From assembly GCF_023023025.1 (NCBI RefSeq), contig NZ_CP095481.1, forward strand, positions 8,817,001 to 8,881,000: a DNA stretch of 64,000 nucleotides, read 5' to 3'. Each line of letters starts with the position of its first letter. The first letter of the stretch is position 1. Both the position numbers and the translations under genes were made by a program. The DNA comes from Amycolatopsis sp. WQ 127309 (GTDB lineage: Bacteria; Actinomycetota; Actinomycetes; Mycobacteriales; Pseudonocardiaceae). This document shows, in pieces, positions 21,422 to 28,737 of the stretch. The notes below the pieces were generated by a model, which made no database searches, was not told where the DNA came from, and saw only the letters and a list, made by a program, of their open reading frames with translations.

Positions 21422-21628
21422 ATGGGCACACAGATCCGCATCAGCCGCGAGGACGGCTCGCTGCCCTGCGAGGTCTGCGGCTTCCCCACGATGCACGTCG
21501 CGCAGGTCGTCGCCGACGACGGCCGGGTGCTCGGCCGCACCCTGGTCTGCACGACGTGCACGCGCAGCCGGCAGCCGGACCCGGTGCCCCAGGCCGACGC
21601 GCCCCCGGACGAGGTCCCCGCGAACTAA
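21422..21628 (+). CDS. Small two-CxxC protein, putative zinc ribbon (68 aa)
   Basis: ATG 21422 follows AGGAGG by 6 nt. The protein has CEVC near residue 16 and CTTC near residue 42, about 26 residues apart, a layout suited to a small zinc ribbon. The tail is acidic and proline-rich. Candidate roles are nucleic-acid or protein binding. The upstream region lacks a clear GGGTA box; the closest is AAGGTAGG. A strong stem-loop follows 2 bp after the stop. Confidence 0.7.
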   Translation: MGTQIRISREDGSLPCEVCGFPTMHVAQVVADDGRVLGRTLVCTTCTRSRQPDPVPQADAPPDEVPAN

Positions 21629-21630
21629 CT

Positions 21631-21685
21631 GTCCGTGAAGGCCTCCTTACCGGCCTTAAGAGCCGGTAAGGAGGCCTTCACGGAC
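21631..21685. terminator. 24-bp perfect stem-loop between convergent genes (hairpin family member 3)
   Basis: Arms 21631-21654 and 21662-21685 pair perfectly around the loop CTTAAGA. The outer GTCCGTGAA resembles other family members, but the interior is a different paired sequence. It separates the zinc-ribbon gene from the convergent GAF-ANTAR gene. Confidence 0.8.
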
Positions 21686-21695
21686 GTTCGAAGCC

Positions 21696-22427
21696 TCAGT
21701 TGCTCGTCGTCGCCACCGCCGCGACGAACTCGGCGGCCACCTCGTGGAGCTTGCGGTTGCCGTCCTGGGAGCGCTTGACCAGGCGCTGGAACGCGTCCTC
21801 CGCCGTGATCCGGTGTGCCGCCATCAGGATCCCCTTGGCCTGCTCGATCACCGCGCGCGTCTCCAGCGCGCGGTTGAGCTGTTCGATCAGCTCCTGCGCC
21901 GCGAAGTAGCGGCGCGCGCTGCGCAGCCCCAGCACCACCGTCGCGGTGTACAGCTCGAGGATCTTCGTGCCCAGCTCGCTGAACCCGTGCTCGCCGAACC
22001 CGAACAGGTTGACCGCGCCGGACATGTCGTCGTCCACCGTCAGCGGCGCGGCGAGGAAACTCGCGACGCCCAGCTGCTCGGCCTTCGTCACGAACTGCGG
22101 CCACAGGTCCCCGACCGCGCCGACGCCGACCCGCACCGGCTGCCCGGTTTCGGCGGCGCGCAGGCACGGTCCGTCCCCGATGCGATACTGCTCGCGGTCG
22201 AAGTTGACCGCCCGCTGGTCGGTGCTGGCGACCGTCTCCGGTTCCCCGTCCCGGACCAGGGTGATGCTCGCCATGTCGGCCCCCGGCACCACCTGCACGG
22301 CGTGGTCGCAGACGGCCTGCAACATCTGGCCGAGATCCAGCTTCGTGTCGAGCATCGCGGTCAGCGACTCCATCGCGACCGTCACATCGTCGAGCCGCGC
22401 GGTGAGCTGTTCATGCCCGCCCGTCAT
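21696..22427 (-). CDS. GAF-ANTAR sensor/antiterminator
   Basis: The 243-residue protein has an N-terminal helix, a GAF domain (about residues 30-170, with DGPCLRAAETG) and a C-terminal ANTAR domain (about 180-235, with AVIEQAKGILMAAHRITAEDAF). ANTAR domains bind paired RNA hairpins and stop termination; GAF domains sense small ligands or redox state. This fused form is common in actinomycetes. No kinase lies next to it. A second GAF-ANTAR gene is at 27879. The RNA target is unknown. Confidence 0.88.
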   Translation of the reverse strand: MTGGHEQLTARLDDVTVAMESLTAMLDTKLDLGQMLQAVCDHAVQVVPGADMASITLVRDGEPETVASTDQRAVNFDREQYRIGDGPCLRAAETGQPVRVGVGAVGDLWPQFVTKAEQLGVASFLAAPLTVDDDMSGAVNLFGFGEHGFSELGTKILELYTATVVLGLRSARRYFAAQELIEQLNRALETRAVIEQAKGILMAAHRITAEDAFQRLVKRSQDGNRKLHEVAAEFVAAVATTSN

Positions 22428-22763
22428 CCTGGTGACGCCCCTTACTTTCTTGTGCTAAGGGCGCTCTAAGACCAGGGAGGACCCGGGCGCGCGCCACAGT
22501 GGGCCGCTAGCGCTTTAACGGGTCCAGCGCGAGATTACTGCATCCCCGCGGCGGCGGGCACAAGCGGTCACCACCTCCGCGCGCCGCACGTCCGTTCGGA
22601 GCAACGGCGGTCGCGGGGCCCGCGCGGTCGTCCGGCCGCGGCCCGACGACCGGTGGCCCGTGCGGGGCGACCTCGGCGGCGCGACCGCGCCGACGTCGCT
22701 CTGTCCGAAGTGGACTGCCCGGGCGCCGGTCCACGCCGTGCTGGAAGCCGGGCAGGCCGGGTG
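22428..22763. other. Gene-free spacer
   Basis: About 340 bp with no convincing gene. Short Arg/Pro-rich readings here have no ribosome site or codon bias. Near the GAF-ANTAR start there is a GCCCCTTA/TAAGGGC-type inverted repeat (about 22436-22463). One CCACAGTGG palindrome core sits at 22494-22502. Confidence 0.6.
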
Positions 22764-22843
22764 CTAGGCGGTGTCCTGCAAGTCAAGCTCGCGGTCTTCG
22801 CGCCCAGGCGGCCCATCGAGCAGACTTACAGGACACCGCCTAG
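22764..22843. repeat. 80-bp element with IS-like inverted ends, MITE-like
   Basis: The ends 22764-22784 and 22823-22843 are inverted repeats of 21 bp with one mismatch. Each end starts with CTAG, which could be a 4-bp target duplication of the YTAR type made by IS5-family transposons. The 38-bp centre has no coding capacity. The right end contains the TAG stop codon of the LLM oxidoreductase gene. It may be a short non-autonomous element or an IS remnant; it may also act as a terminator. Confidence 0.6.
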
Positions 22844-23811
22844 TCCAGTTCGGCGGCCAGGGCCGGCAGCAGCTCCTTCTCGGCGAAGTCGAGGAAGCCG
22901 TCCTGCTGGTCGCCGCCGATCTGGATCAGCGCGACGTCGGTGAAGCCCGCCTTCGCGAACTCGCGCACGCCCTCGACGATCGGCTCGACGTCCGGGCCGC
23001 ACGGGATCGACCCGGCGACGTCGTCCTCGCGGACGAACCGGGTGGCGCCGGCGAACCCGGCCGGGCCCGGCAGCTCGGCGTTGACCTTCCAGCCGCCGGC
23101 GAACCAGCGGAACTGCTCGTGGGCGCGCTTCACCGCGGCGTCGCGGTCGGTGCCCCACGACACCGGCAGCTGGGCGATCTTGCGGGACGCCGGACCGGGC
23201 CGGGCGGCGTCCCACTCCCGCGCCAGGTCCGCCTTCGGCTCGACGGCGATCATCGCGTCGGCGACCGGGGCGAACCGGCGCACCGACTGCGCGCCGGACA
23301 CCGCGACGCCGATCGGCGTGCGCGTCTCCGGCAGGTCCCACAGCTTCGCGGAGTCGACGCGGAAGTGCTTGCCCTCGTAGCTGAAGTAGCCGCCGTCGAA
23401 GAGGCCGCCGATGATCTGGACGGCCTCGGCGAGCATGTCGTGGCGGACGTTCGCCCCCGGCCAGCCGCGCCCGACGACGTGCTCGTTGAGGTTCTCGCCC
23501 GCGCCGAGCCCGAGGGTGAACCGCCCGCCGGACAGCGCCTGGATCGTCGCCGCCTTCTGCGCCACCACCGCGGGGTGGTAGCGCATGGTCGGGCAGGTCA
23601 CGAACGTCATCAGCTCGGCGCGTTCGGTGACCTGCGTGACCGCGCCCAGCACGCTCCAGGCGTACGGCGAGTGGCCCTGTTCGGCCAGCCACGGCGAGTA
23701 GTGGTCGCTCATGACCTCGAACGCGAAACCCGCTCGTTCCGCGCCGGCGGCGTAGCGCACCAGGTCGTTCGGACCCGTCTGCTCGGTCATCAGGGTGTAG
23801 CCGATCCGCAT
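22840..23811 (-). CDS. F420-dependent LLM-class oxidoreductase
   Basis: A 323-residue luciferase-like (LLM) barrel. Features are the N-terminal MRIGYTLMTEQ, MSDHYSPWL and the cofactor-region segment GRFTLGLGAGENLNEHV. These fit the F420-dependent glucose-6-phosphate dehydrogenase-related subgroup (TIGR03557 type). It should use F420 for a hydride transfer; the substrate is unknown. Its promoter is back-to-back with that of the gene at 23918, and both have GGGTA -10 boxes. The stop codon lies inside the IS-like inverted repeat. Confidence 0.88.
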   Translation of the reverse strand: MRIGYTLMTEQTGPNDLVRYAAGAERAGFAFEVMSDHYSPWLAEQGHSPYAWSVLGAVTQVTERAELMTFVTCPTMRYHPAVVAQKAATIQALSGGRFTLGLGAGENLNEHVVGRGWPGANVRHDMLAEAVQIIGGLFDGGYFSYEGKHFRVDSAKLWDLPETRTPIGVAVSGAQSVRRFAPVADAMIAVEPKADLAREWDAARPGPASRKIAQLPVSWGTDRDAAVKRAHEQFRWFAGGWKVNAELPGPAGFAGATRFVREDDVAGSIPCGPDVEPIVEGVREFAKAGFTDVALIQIGGDQQDGFLDFAEKELLPALAAELD

Positions 23812-23836
23812 CGGAACTCCTTTCGTCCCGCGCCGC

Positions 23837-23861
23837 TTACCCGGCCCCGATAATGATCAAC
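23837..23861 (-). promoter_or_regulatory. Candidate SigB/SigF-type promoter of the LLM gene
   Basis: GTTG (23858-23861), a 15-bp spacer and GGGTAA (23837-23842) on the minus strand. Confidence 0.55.
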
Positions 23862-23867
23862 CGCGAC

Positions 23868-23892
23868 GTTTGCCCGGTCGCGGACCGGGTAT
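23868..23892 (+). promoter_or_regulatory. Candidate SigB/SigF-type promoter of the Ku-tail-like gene
   Basis: GTTT (23868-23871), a 15-bp spacer and GGGTAT (23887-23892), a full match to the consensus. It is 6 bp from the divergent LLM promoter. Confidence 0.75.
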
Positions 23893-23917
23893 CCGTCGAT
23901 CATCGAAGGGAGCGGTC

Positions 23918-24247
23918 ATGCCTCAGGCCTGGAGCGGCAAGCGCGAACGTCAGTACGAGCACATCAAGGACGCGCAGGAAGACCGCGGCGCGAGCACCAA
24001 GCGGGCCAAGGAGATCGCGGCCCGCACGGTGAACAAGAACCGGGCCCAGTCGGGTGAATCGCGTGAGGCGAGCCCGTCCTCTCTCAACGACAAGTCCCCG
24101 CAGGAGCGCGGCGGTGAGCGCTCCGGGAACGGCAAGGGCCCGGGCGGCCCGACCAGGGACCAGCTCTACAACGAAGCCAAGAAGCGGAACATCGACGGTC
24201 GCTCCAAGATGACCAAGAAAGAGCTCGAACGGGCCCTCGGCCGGTGA
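23918..24247 (+). CDS. Small basic protein with a Ku-type C-terminal SAP/Rho_N-like motif (109 aa)
   Basis: A lysine/arginine-rich soluble protein. The N-terminal half (MPQAWSGKRERQYEHIKD, then ARTVNKNRAQ) is conserved in actinobacterial proteins often labelled plasmid stabilisation protein. A disordered Ser/Gly middle follows. The C-terminus (about residues 80-109) carries DGRSKM and KKELERAL, matching the end of Ku here (KGRSKM, RTQLEKAL). The shared helix pair suggests DNA-end or nucleic-acid binding. ATG 23918 follows AAGGGA. A perfect SigF-type promoter supports stress expression. The database label is not evidence of a plasmid role. Confidence 0.8.
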   Translation: MPQAWSGKRERQYEHIKDAQEDRGASTKRAKEIAARTVNKNRAQSGESREASPSSLNDKSPQERGGERSGNGKGPGGPTRDQLYNEAKKRNIDGRSKMTKKELERALGR

Positions 24248-24273
24248 CGGCGTCCTCGAGTCCGGATCGCGAA

Positions 24274-24299
24274 GTGTCAGGGTTCCCCCAGATGGGTAG
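24274..24299 (+). promoter_or_regulatory. Candidate SigB/SigF-type promoter of the anti-sigma/sigma operon
   Basis: GTGT (24274-24277), a 16-bp spacer and GGGTAG (24294-24299). The expected start site is only a few bases before ATG 24310, so the message would be leaderless or nearly so. It implies positive autoregulation of the sigma factor. Confidence 0.65.
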
Positions 24300-24309
24300 A
24301 CAGTCCGGT

Positions 24310-24756
24310 ATGGAAGAAACACGAAGTGGCCCGTCCGGCGGGCAGCCGTCGGCCGACGGCCTGCTCGACGAGGTGGTGGAGCTGCGGTTGCCCGCCATGG
24401 CCGAGCAGATCCCCCTGGTCCGGATGCTCACCCACGGCATGGTGTCCCGCGCGGACTTCGGCCTGGACGCCATCGCCGACGCCAAGATGGCGGTCGACGA
24501 GGCCTGCGCGCAGCTGGTCCAGCTCGCGGAGCTCGGCACCCAGCTGCACTGCCGCTTCCGGCAGACGCCCGACGCGCTGCACGTCGTGGTCTCGGCCCGG
24601 TCGACCGACCCCCGGCCGCCCAGCGACCGGACGTTCGGCTGGCACGTGCTGACCACCCTGAGCCGGTCGGTGACCGCGCACTGCGACGTCCTGCCGGGCG
24701 GGGGCGCGGGCATCATCACGATCGAGCTGGTGCTCAACCCGGGAACGAGCGCGTGA
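24310..24756 (+). CDS. RsbW-like anti-sigma factor (serine kinase, HATPase fold)
   Basis: The 148-residue protein has the compact ATP-binding fold of anti-sigma kinases. The N-box region reads AKMAVDEACAQLVQLA (about residues 56-71). The usual Asn of that motif is replaced by Gln, and the later glycine-rich lid is weak, with a GGGAGI segment near the end. It should bind the sigma factor encoded next; the genes overlap by GTGA. A STAS-domain protein at 31298 could be the matching antagonist. ATG 24310 is chosen for its position after the promoter; no Shine-Dalgarno is visible. ATG 24292 overlaps the -10 box. Confidence 0.82.
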   Translation: MEETRSGPSGGQPSADGLLDEVVELRLPAMAEQIPLVRMLTHGMVSRADFGLDAIADAKMAVDEACAQLVQLAELGTQLHCRFRQTPDALHVVVSARSTDPRPPSDRTFGWHVLTTLSRSVTAHCDVLPGGGAGIITIELVLNPGTSA

Positions 24757-25544
24757 GCGCCGAGCGCAAAACCCTCCTCCACCGCCCCGACGAATACGCC
24801 CACTGCGAGCCGCTGTTCGAGGAGCTGGGCGAGCTCGCGGCGGACGACCTGCGGCGTGACGTGGTCCGGGGCCGGCTCGTGACCGAGCTGCTGCCGCTGG
24901 CCGAGCACATCGCGACCCGGTTCTCCGGGCGCGGGGAACCGCGGGAAGACCTGGTCCAGGTGGCCCGGATCGGGCTGATCAACGCCGTCGACCGCTTCGA
25001 CCCGGCGCGCGGGCACGACTTCCTGTCCTTCGCGGTGCCGACGATCATGGGTGAGGTCCGGCGCCACTTCCGCGACACCGGCTGGTCCGTCCGCGTGCCG
25101 CGCCGGCTCAAGGAACTGCACCTCTCGCTCAGCCAGGGGTCCGCCACGCTGTCGCAGCGCCTCGGCCGCGCGCCGACGCCGTCGGAGCTGGCCGAGCACC
25201 TGAGCCTGGACGTCGACGAGGTCCGCGAGGGCCTGCTCGCCGGGAACGCCTACCAGGCGCTGTCGGTGGACAAGCCGGTGCACGACGACGCCGAGGCGCT
25301 CTCACTGGCCGACACCATGGGCGAGCCGGACCACGAGATGGCCATGGTGGAGAACCACGAAGCCCTCCAGCCGCTGCTGCAGGAGCTGCCGCCCCGCGAG
25401 CGCGCGATCCTCGTGATGCGCTTCTTCGGCGGCCTGACGCAGACCCAGATCGCCGACCGCGTCGGCATCTCCCAGATGCACGTCTCCCGCCTGCTGTCGC
25501 AGACGCTGGAGCAGCTGCGCGGCAAGCTCACCGGCGACGCCTGA
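24753..25544 (+). CDS. RNA polymerase sigma factor, SigB/SigF/SigG stress family
   Basis: 263 residues with sigma region 2 (about 45-115: EDLVQVARIGLINAVDRFDP), region 3 (about 120-190) and region 4 (about 200-260: LTQTQIADRVGISQMHVSRL). It lacks region 1.1, as expected for group 3 sigma factors of the SigB/SigF type. This class recognises GTTT-N15-17-GGGTA promoters. Many genes within 6 kb on either side have such promoters, including its own operon, which suggests a local regulon. It starts with GTG inside the anti-sigma gene end. Confidence 0.92.
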   Translation: MSAERKTLLHRPDEYAHCEPLFEELGELAADDLRRDVVRGRLVTELLPLAEHIATRFSGRGEPREDLVQVARIGLINAVDRFDPARGHDFLSFAVPTIMGEVRRHFRDTGWSVRVPRRLKELHLSLSQGSATLSQRLGRAPTPSELAEHLSLDVDEVREGLLAGNAYQALSVDKPVHDDAEALSLADTMGEPDHEMAMVENHEALQPLLQELPPRERAILVMRFFGGLTQTQIADRVGISQMHVSRLLSQTLEQLRGKLTGDA

Positions 25545-25554
25545 CGCCGTCCCG

Positions 25555-25580
25555 GGCGGCGGCCCTTCCGAGCCGCCGCC
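25555..25580. terminator. Hairpin between sigma factor and CHAD genes
   Basis: Perfect 9-bp arms GGCGGCGGC/GCCGCCGCC (25555-25563, 25572-25580) with an 8-nt loop, between convergent genes. Confidence 0.6.
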
Positions 25581-25597
25581 GGTACCGGCGCGAACGG

Positions 25598-27115
25598 CTA
25601 GCCGAGCCAGCCGGGGCGGTCGCCCTTCCGGAGCCGCCGCCACTGTCCCGCGAACTCCTCCCGCAGCCGCGCCGCCTTCGCGGCGTCCTGGCCGTGCAGG
25701 ATCCCGAACGTGAACGTGTTCTGGCCCTCGCCGTGCCCGTCGACGGCGAGGTGGTGCAGCACCTCCCGGCCGACCACGGTGTCCTGGTGCGCGCCCAGCG
25801 TCTGCTGCACGGCCTTGACGTTCTTGCGCCACGCGCGCAGCTTCTTCCCGTACACCGGCTTCACGGTGTCGGCGGCGTAGCGGGCCCGCTTGGCCTTCTT
25901 GCGGACGTCGTGCAGGGCCGTCTCGAGGTCTGCGCCCTTCAGCCCGCGGGTCGCGGCCTGGGCGCGGCGCAGCTTCTTCGCGGCCTTGCGGACGGACTTG
26001 CGCAGCGCGGACTTCGCGGGCTTGCGCCCGCCGTCGGTCAGCGCCGGCTCCGCCAGCACGGCGTCGAGCGCCCGCAGCAGGTTCCGGTACCGCTTGCCGG
26101 TCAGCGCCTCCAGCGCCCGGGTCCGGCCCTGCTCCTCCTCGCGCGCGAAGTAGCGCGTCAGGTACTGGCGCAGCGGTCCGAGCACCAGCTCCGGCGGCAA
26201 GCCGTCCAGCTGCTCGCCCAGCCGGTCCTGCGTGACCTCGGTGTCGCGGGCCGGCGCCAGCTCGTGGCCGAGCCACTTCAGCTCGGCGGCGACCGGCGCC
26301 GTCGCCTCTTCGTCCACAATGGACCCGAAGGTGCGCAGGGCGCTGCGGAGCTTCCGGCTCGCCACGCGCATCTGGTGCACCGAGTCCGCGACGTCCAGCC
26401 GGACGCCGACGTCGGCGCGGCGCAGGTCGTCGAAGTGCGCGCGCAGGGACGCCAGCACGACGTCCGCGGCGGCGGGCTTCTTGCGGGCGCGGCGCGGTGC
26501 GGGCACGCGGTCGCCGATCAGGCGCCGCAGCTTCGACGGCCACGGCGACGCGGTCGCGCCGGCCCCGGCCAGCGCCCGGTCGAACTCGGCCAGCAGGCCC
26601 GGCTCCGTGCCGGGGTCGAGCTCCAGTTCCAGCTCCCGCCACTCGTCGAGCCGCGCGGACTCGCCGCCGGCCTCGCCGGTCACGTGGTCGTCGGTCAGGA
26701 CGGCGACGGTCCGGCCCTCGGCGTCGGCGAGGCGGTGGGCGAAGCGGTCGGTGCGCAGGTGCGCGATCGGCACCAGCTTCTCCCCCAGCGTGTAGGCCCG
26801 GACCAGGCGCTTGAGCCGGCCGGGCACCTGGTGGGCGTCCCCGCCGAGCGGCAGCTGGATCTCCCGGCGCTCGTCGGCCGAGACGGGCAGCTTGACGTGC
26901 CAGCCCGCGTCGTGTCCGCCGACCCGGCGGCGCAGGGTGATACCGGCCTGGGCCAGCCGGAAGGTCCGGGTGTCGTAGTACGACGCGTCGAGGACCTGCT
27001 CCACGGGATCGTCCTGCGTCGCGACGCCGGCGACACCGAGCAGCCGCGGCACCCCGCTGCCCGGGACGATCTCGTACTTGCGTTCGCGCTCGATCACCAT
27101 CGACGGCGCAGCCAT
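25598..27115 (-). CDS. CYTH-CHAD domain protein
   Basis: The 505-residue protein has an N-terminal CYTH domain (about residues 7-200) with the metal/triphosphate motif ERERKYE. The C-terminal CHAD domain (about 220-500) contains conserved histidine helices such as VHQMRVASRKLRSALRTF and LHDVRKKAKRARYA. CYTH domains hydrolyse or bind triphosphates, and CHAD domains bind polyphosphate. A polyphosphate-related role is therefore likely, perhaps granule binding or turnover. It is divergent from the hemerythrin gene, and both promoters are GGGTA-type. The DAHQDT segment near residue 445 is typical of CHAD in spirit, here GAHQDT. Confidence 0.9.
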   Translation of the reverse strand: MAAPSMVIERERKYEIVPGSGVPRLLGVAGVATQDDPVEQVLDASYYDTRTFRLAQAGITLRRRVGGHDAGWHVKLPVSADERREIQLPLGGDAHQVPGRLKRLVRAYTLGEKLVPIAHLRTDRFAHRLADAEGRTVAVLTDDHVTGEAGGESARLDEWRELELELDPGTEPGLLAEFDRALAGAGATASPWPSKLRRLIGDRVPAPRRARKKPAAADVVLASLRAHFDDLRRADVGVRLDVADSVHQMRVASRKLRSALRTFGSIVDEEATAPVAAELKWLGHELAPARDTEVTQDRLGEQLDGLPPELVLGPLRQYLTRYFAREEEQGRTRALEALTGKRYRNLLRALDAVLAEPALTDGGRKPAKSALRKSVRKAAKKLRRAQAATRGLKGADLETALHDVRKKAKRARYAADTVKPVYGKKLRAWRKNVKAVQQTLGAHQDTVVGREVLHHLAVDGHGEGQNTFTFGILHGQDAAKAARLREEFAGQWRRLRKGDRPGWLG

Positions 27116-27152
27116 GGACGTCCTTCCTGGTGGCGGTGGGTTTCCTCACCGG

Positions 27153-27178
27153 CTACCCGGTGGGCCCGGTGCCGACAC
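27153..27178 (-). promoter_or_regulatory. Candidate SigB/SigF-type promoter of the CYTH-CHAD gene
   Basis: GTGT (27175-27178), a 16-bp spacer and GGGTAG (27153-27158) on the minus strand. Confidence 0.6.
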
Positions 27179-27180
27179 GG

Positions 27181-27205
27181 GATTCGGCGCACGGGCAGCG
27201 GGTAA
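27181..27205 (+). promoter_or_regulatory. Candidate SigB/SigF-type promoter of the hemerythrin gene
   Basis: GATT (27181-27184), a 15-bp spacer and GGGTAA (27200-27205). It lies 2 bp from the divergent CHAD promoter. Confidence 0.5.
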
Positions 27206-27239
27206 CCCGGAAGAAATCGAATCCGGAACAGGAGCGTGC

Positions 27240-27776
27240 ATGAACCACCGCCGGCCCGCAACCGACCTCACCACCGTCCTCGACGGCGACCACCGGGAGC
27301 TCGAGCGGCTGTGTACCGAGCTGGAGCTCGGCCAAGGCAGCCCGGAGAACCGCAAGGACCTCGCCGATCACCTCATCGGGGCGCTGGTCCGCCACACCGT
27401 CGCCGAGGAGCCCTACCTCGACGGCGCCTGGGACCTCGCCGAGGCGGACGGGCTGATGCGGCAGCTGGAGGGGGCCGGGCCGCAGGAGACGCGCTTCGAG
27501 CGGCTGCTGGGCGGGCTGATCCGCACCGTCCGGCGGCACGTGCGTGACGAAGGCGCCGAAGCGGTGGCGCGGATCCGGCGGGACTGGTCCCCGGACCGCC
27601 GCGGCGAGCTCGGCCGGGAGCTGGTCGAGGCCCGCGATGCCGCGGCGACCCTGCCGCACCCCGGCCTGTCCGACCGGATGCCCCAGGCCGACCAGCTCCG
27701 GCCGGGCCCCGGGTTCGTCGACCGGGTCCGCGGCGCGCTCGACCCGGCGTCCGGGGGAACCACCACCGCCGGTTGA
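27240..27776 (+). CDS. Hemerythrin HHE-domain protein (178 aa)
   Basis: Helical protein with metal-ligand candidates in the hemerythrin order: GDHREL near residue 17, LVRHTVAEEPYL near 50 and RRHVRDEG near 97. Hemerythrin-like proteins bind a di-iron centre and sense or handle oxygen, iron or reactive species. ATG 27240 follows CAGGAG. The C-terminal 60 residues are proline- and glycine-rich and probably disordered. The stress-type promoter fits a redox role. Metal occupancy is inferred. Confidence 0.82.
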   Translation: MNHRRPATDLTTVLDGDHRELERLCTELELGQGSPENRKDLADHLIGALVRHTVAEEPYLDGAWDLAEADGLMRQLEGAGPQETRFERLLGGLIRTVRRHVRDEGAEAVARIRRDWSPDRRGELGRELVEARDAAATLPHPGLSDRMPQADQLRPGPGFVDRVRGALDPASGGTTTAG

Positions 27777-27878
27777 CGCCACCCGCGACGGGGATCACGC
27801 CCGGCCCGGCCGGGGTGCACACTGGGATCGGGTTGAATGGGAAGGACCGCATCACGAGGGACGAAGGCAGCGAGGGAA

Positions 27879-28682
27879 ATGAGCGTCGGCGAAGACGAAC
27901 GGGCCGGAGAGCGCACCTGGACCGGTCTGGACGACCCGCGCCCGGAGGCCGGTCCGCTGGCGCGGCAGTTCGCCGACCTGACGCGCACGCTGCTCGACGC
28001 GACCCCGACGGTCGGTGGCGTGCTCAAGCTGGTCGTCGGCGCGGCCGTCGAGATCATCCCGGACGCCGACCTGGTGAGCATCACCCTGCGCGACCCGGAC
28101 GGCCGGTTCCACACCCCGGTCGAGACCGACCCGATCGCCCTGACGCTCGACGAGCTGCAGTACCAGCACGGTGAGGGCCCCTGCGTCGAGTCCGCCTGCC
28201 CGGACGGGCCGGCGATCGGCTGGTCGCAGGACGTCGGCCGGGACCCGCGGTGGCCGTCGTTCGGCCCCGGCACCGCGGCGCACGGCTTCCACTCGGTGCT
28301 GGCGACCACGCTGATCCCCGACGCCCGGCCGCCCCGGCTGTCCGGCGCGCTGAACATCTACTCGCGCAAGCCCGGCGCGTTCGACGCCGCCGCCATCGAC
28401 GCCGCGCTGCTGCTCGCGACGCACGCGTCCCTGGCCCTGGCCCACACCGAGTCCGTCGTGTCCGCCGAGCTCGAGGCGACCCACCTGCGCACGGCGGTCG
28501 ACAGCCGCGACGTGATCGGGCAGGCGAAGGGCATCCTGATGCAGCGCCGCGGCATCACGGCCGACGAGGCCTTCGACGTCCTACGCAAGGCCTCGCAGGA
28601 CCTGAACGTCAAGCTGGCCGACCTGGCCAGAACCCTGGCGACTCGCCACACCGAGGTGGACCTGCCGGTCCCCGGGCCCTGA
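27879..28682 (+). CDS. GAF-ANTAR sensor/antiterminator
   Basis: The 267-residue protein has a GAF domain (about residues 35-195, including HGEGPCVESACPDGPAIG) and an ANTAR domain (about 205-262: DSRDVIGQAKGILMQRRGIT, then ADEAFDVLRKASQ). It is the second such regulator in 6 kb, and the two share the domain order but differ widely. CGAGGGA precedes ATG 27879. No GGGTA promoter is visible. A perfect hairpin immediately downstream separates it from the convergent membrane protein gene. Confidence 0.88.
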   Translation: MSVGEDERAGERTWTGLDDPRPEAGPLARQFADLTRTLLDATPTVGGVLKLVVGAAVEIIPDADLVSITLRDPDGRFHTPVETDPIALTLDELQYQHGEGPCVESACPDGPAIGWSQDVGRDPRWPSFGPGTAAHGFHSVLATTLIPDARPPRLSGALNIYSRKPGAFDAAAIDAALLLATHASLALAHTESVVSAELEATHLRTAVDSRDVIGQAKGILMQRRGITADEAFDVLRKASQDLNVKLADLARTLATRHTEVDLPVPGP

Positions 28683-28686
28683 CACG

Positions 28687-28724
28687 CCGAAAGCGTCACT
28701 TCCACGTGGAAGTGACGCTTTCGG
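28687..28724. terminator. Perfect 38-bp palindrome between convergent genes
   Basis: Two 19-bp arms (28687-28705 and 28706-28724) pair perfectly with no spacer bases. It is just after the GAF-ANTAR stop and before the end of the convergent gene at 28738. Confidence 0.8.
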
Positions 28725-28737
28725 TGCGGGCGTGAGC

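Noticed and set aside
22507..22734. Small Arg/Pro-rich gene in the spacer
   Set aside because: Composition follows raw GC content and there is no ribosome site or homologous motif.
24111..24124. CebR-like core GAGCGCTC in the Ku-tail-like gene
   Set aside because: Only the 8-bp core matches, inside coding sequence, with no sugar gene nearby.
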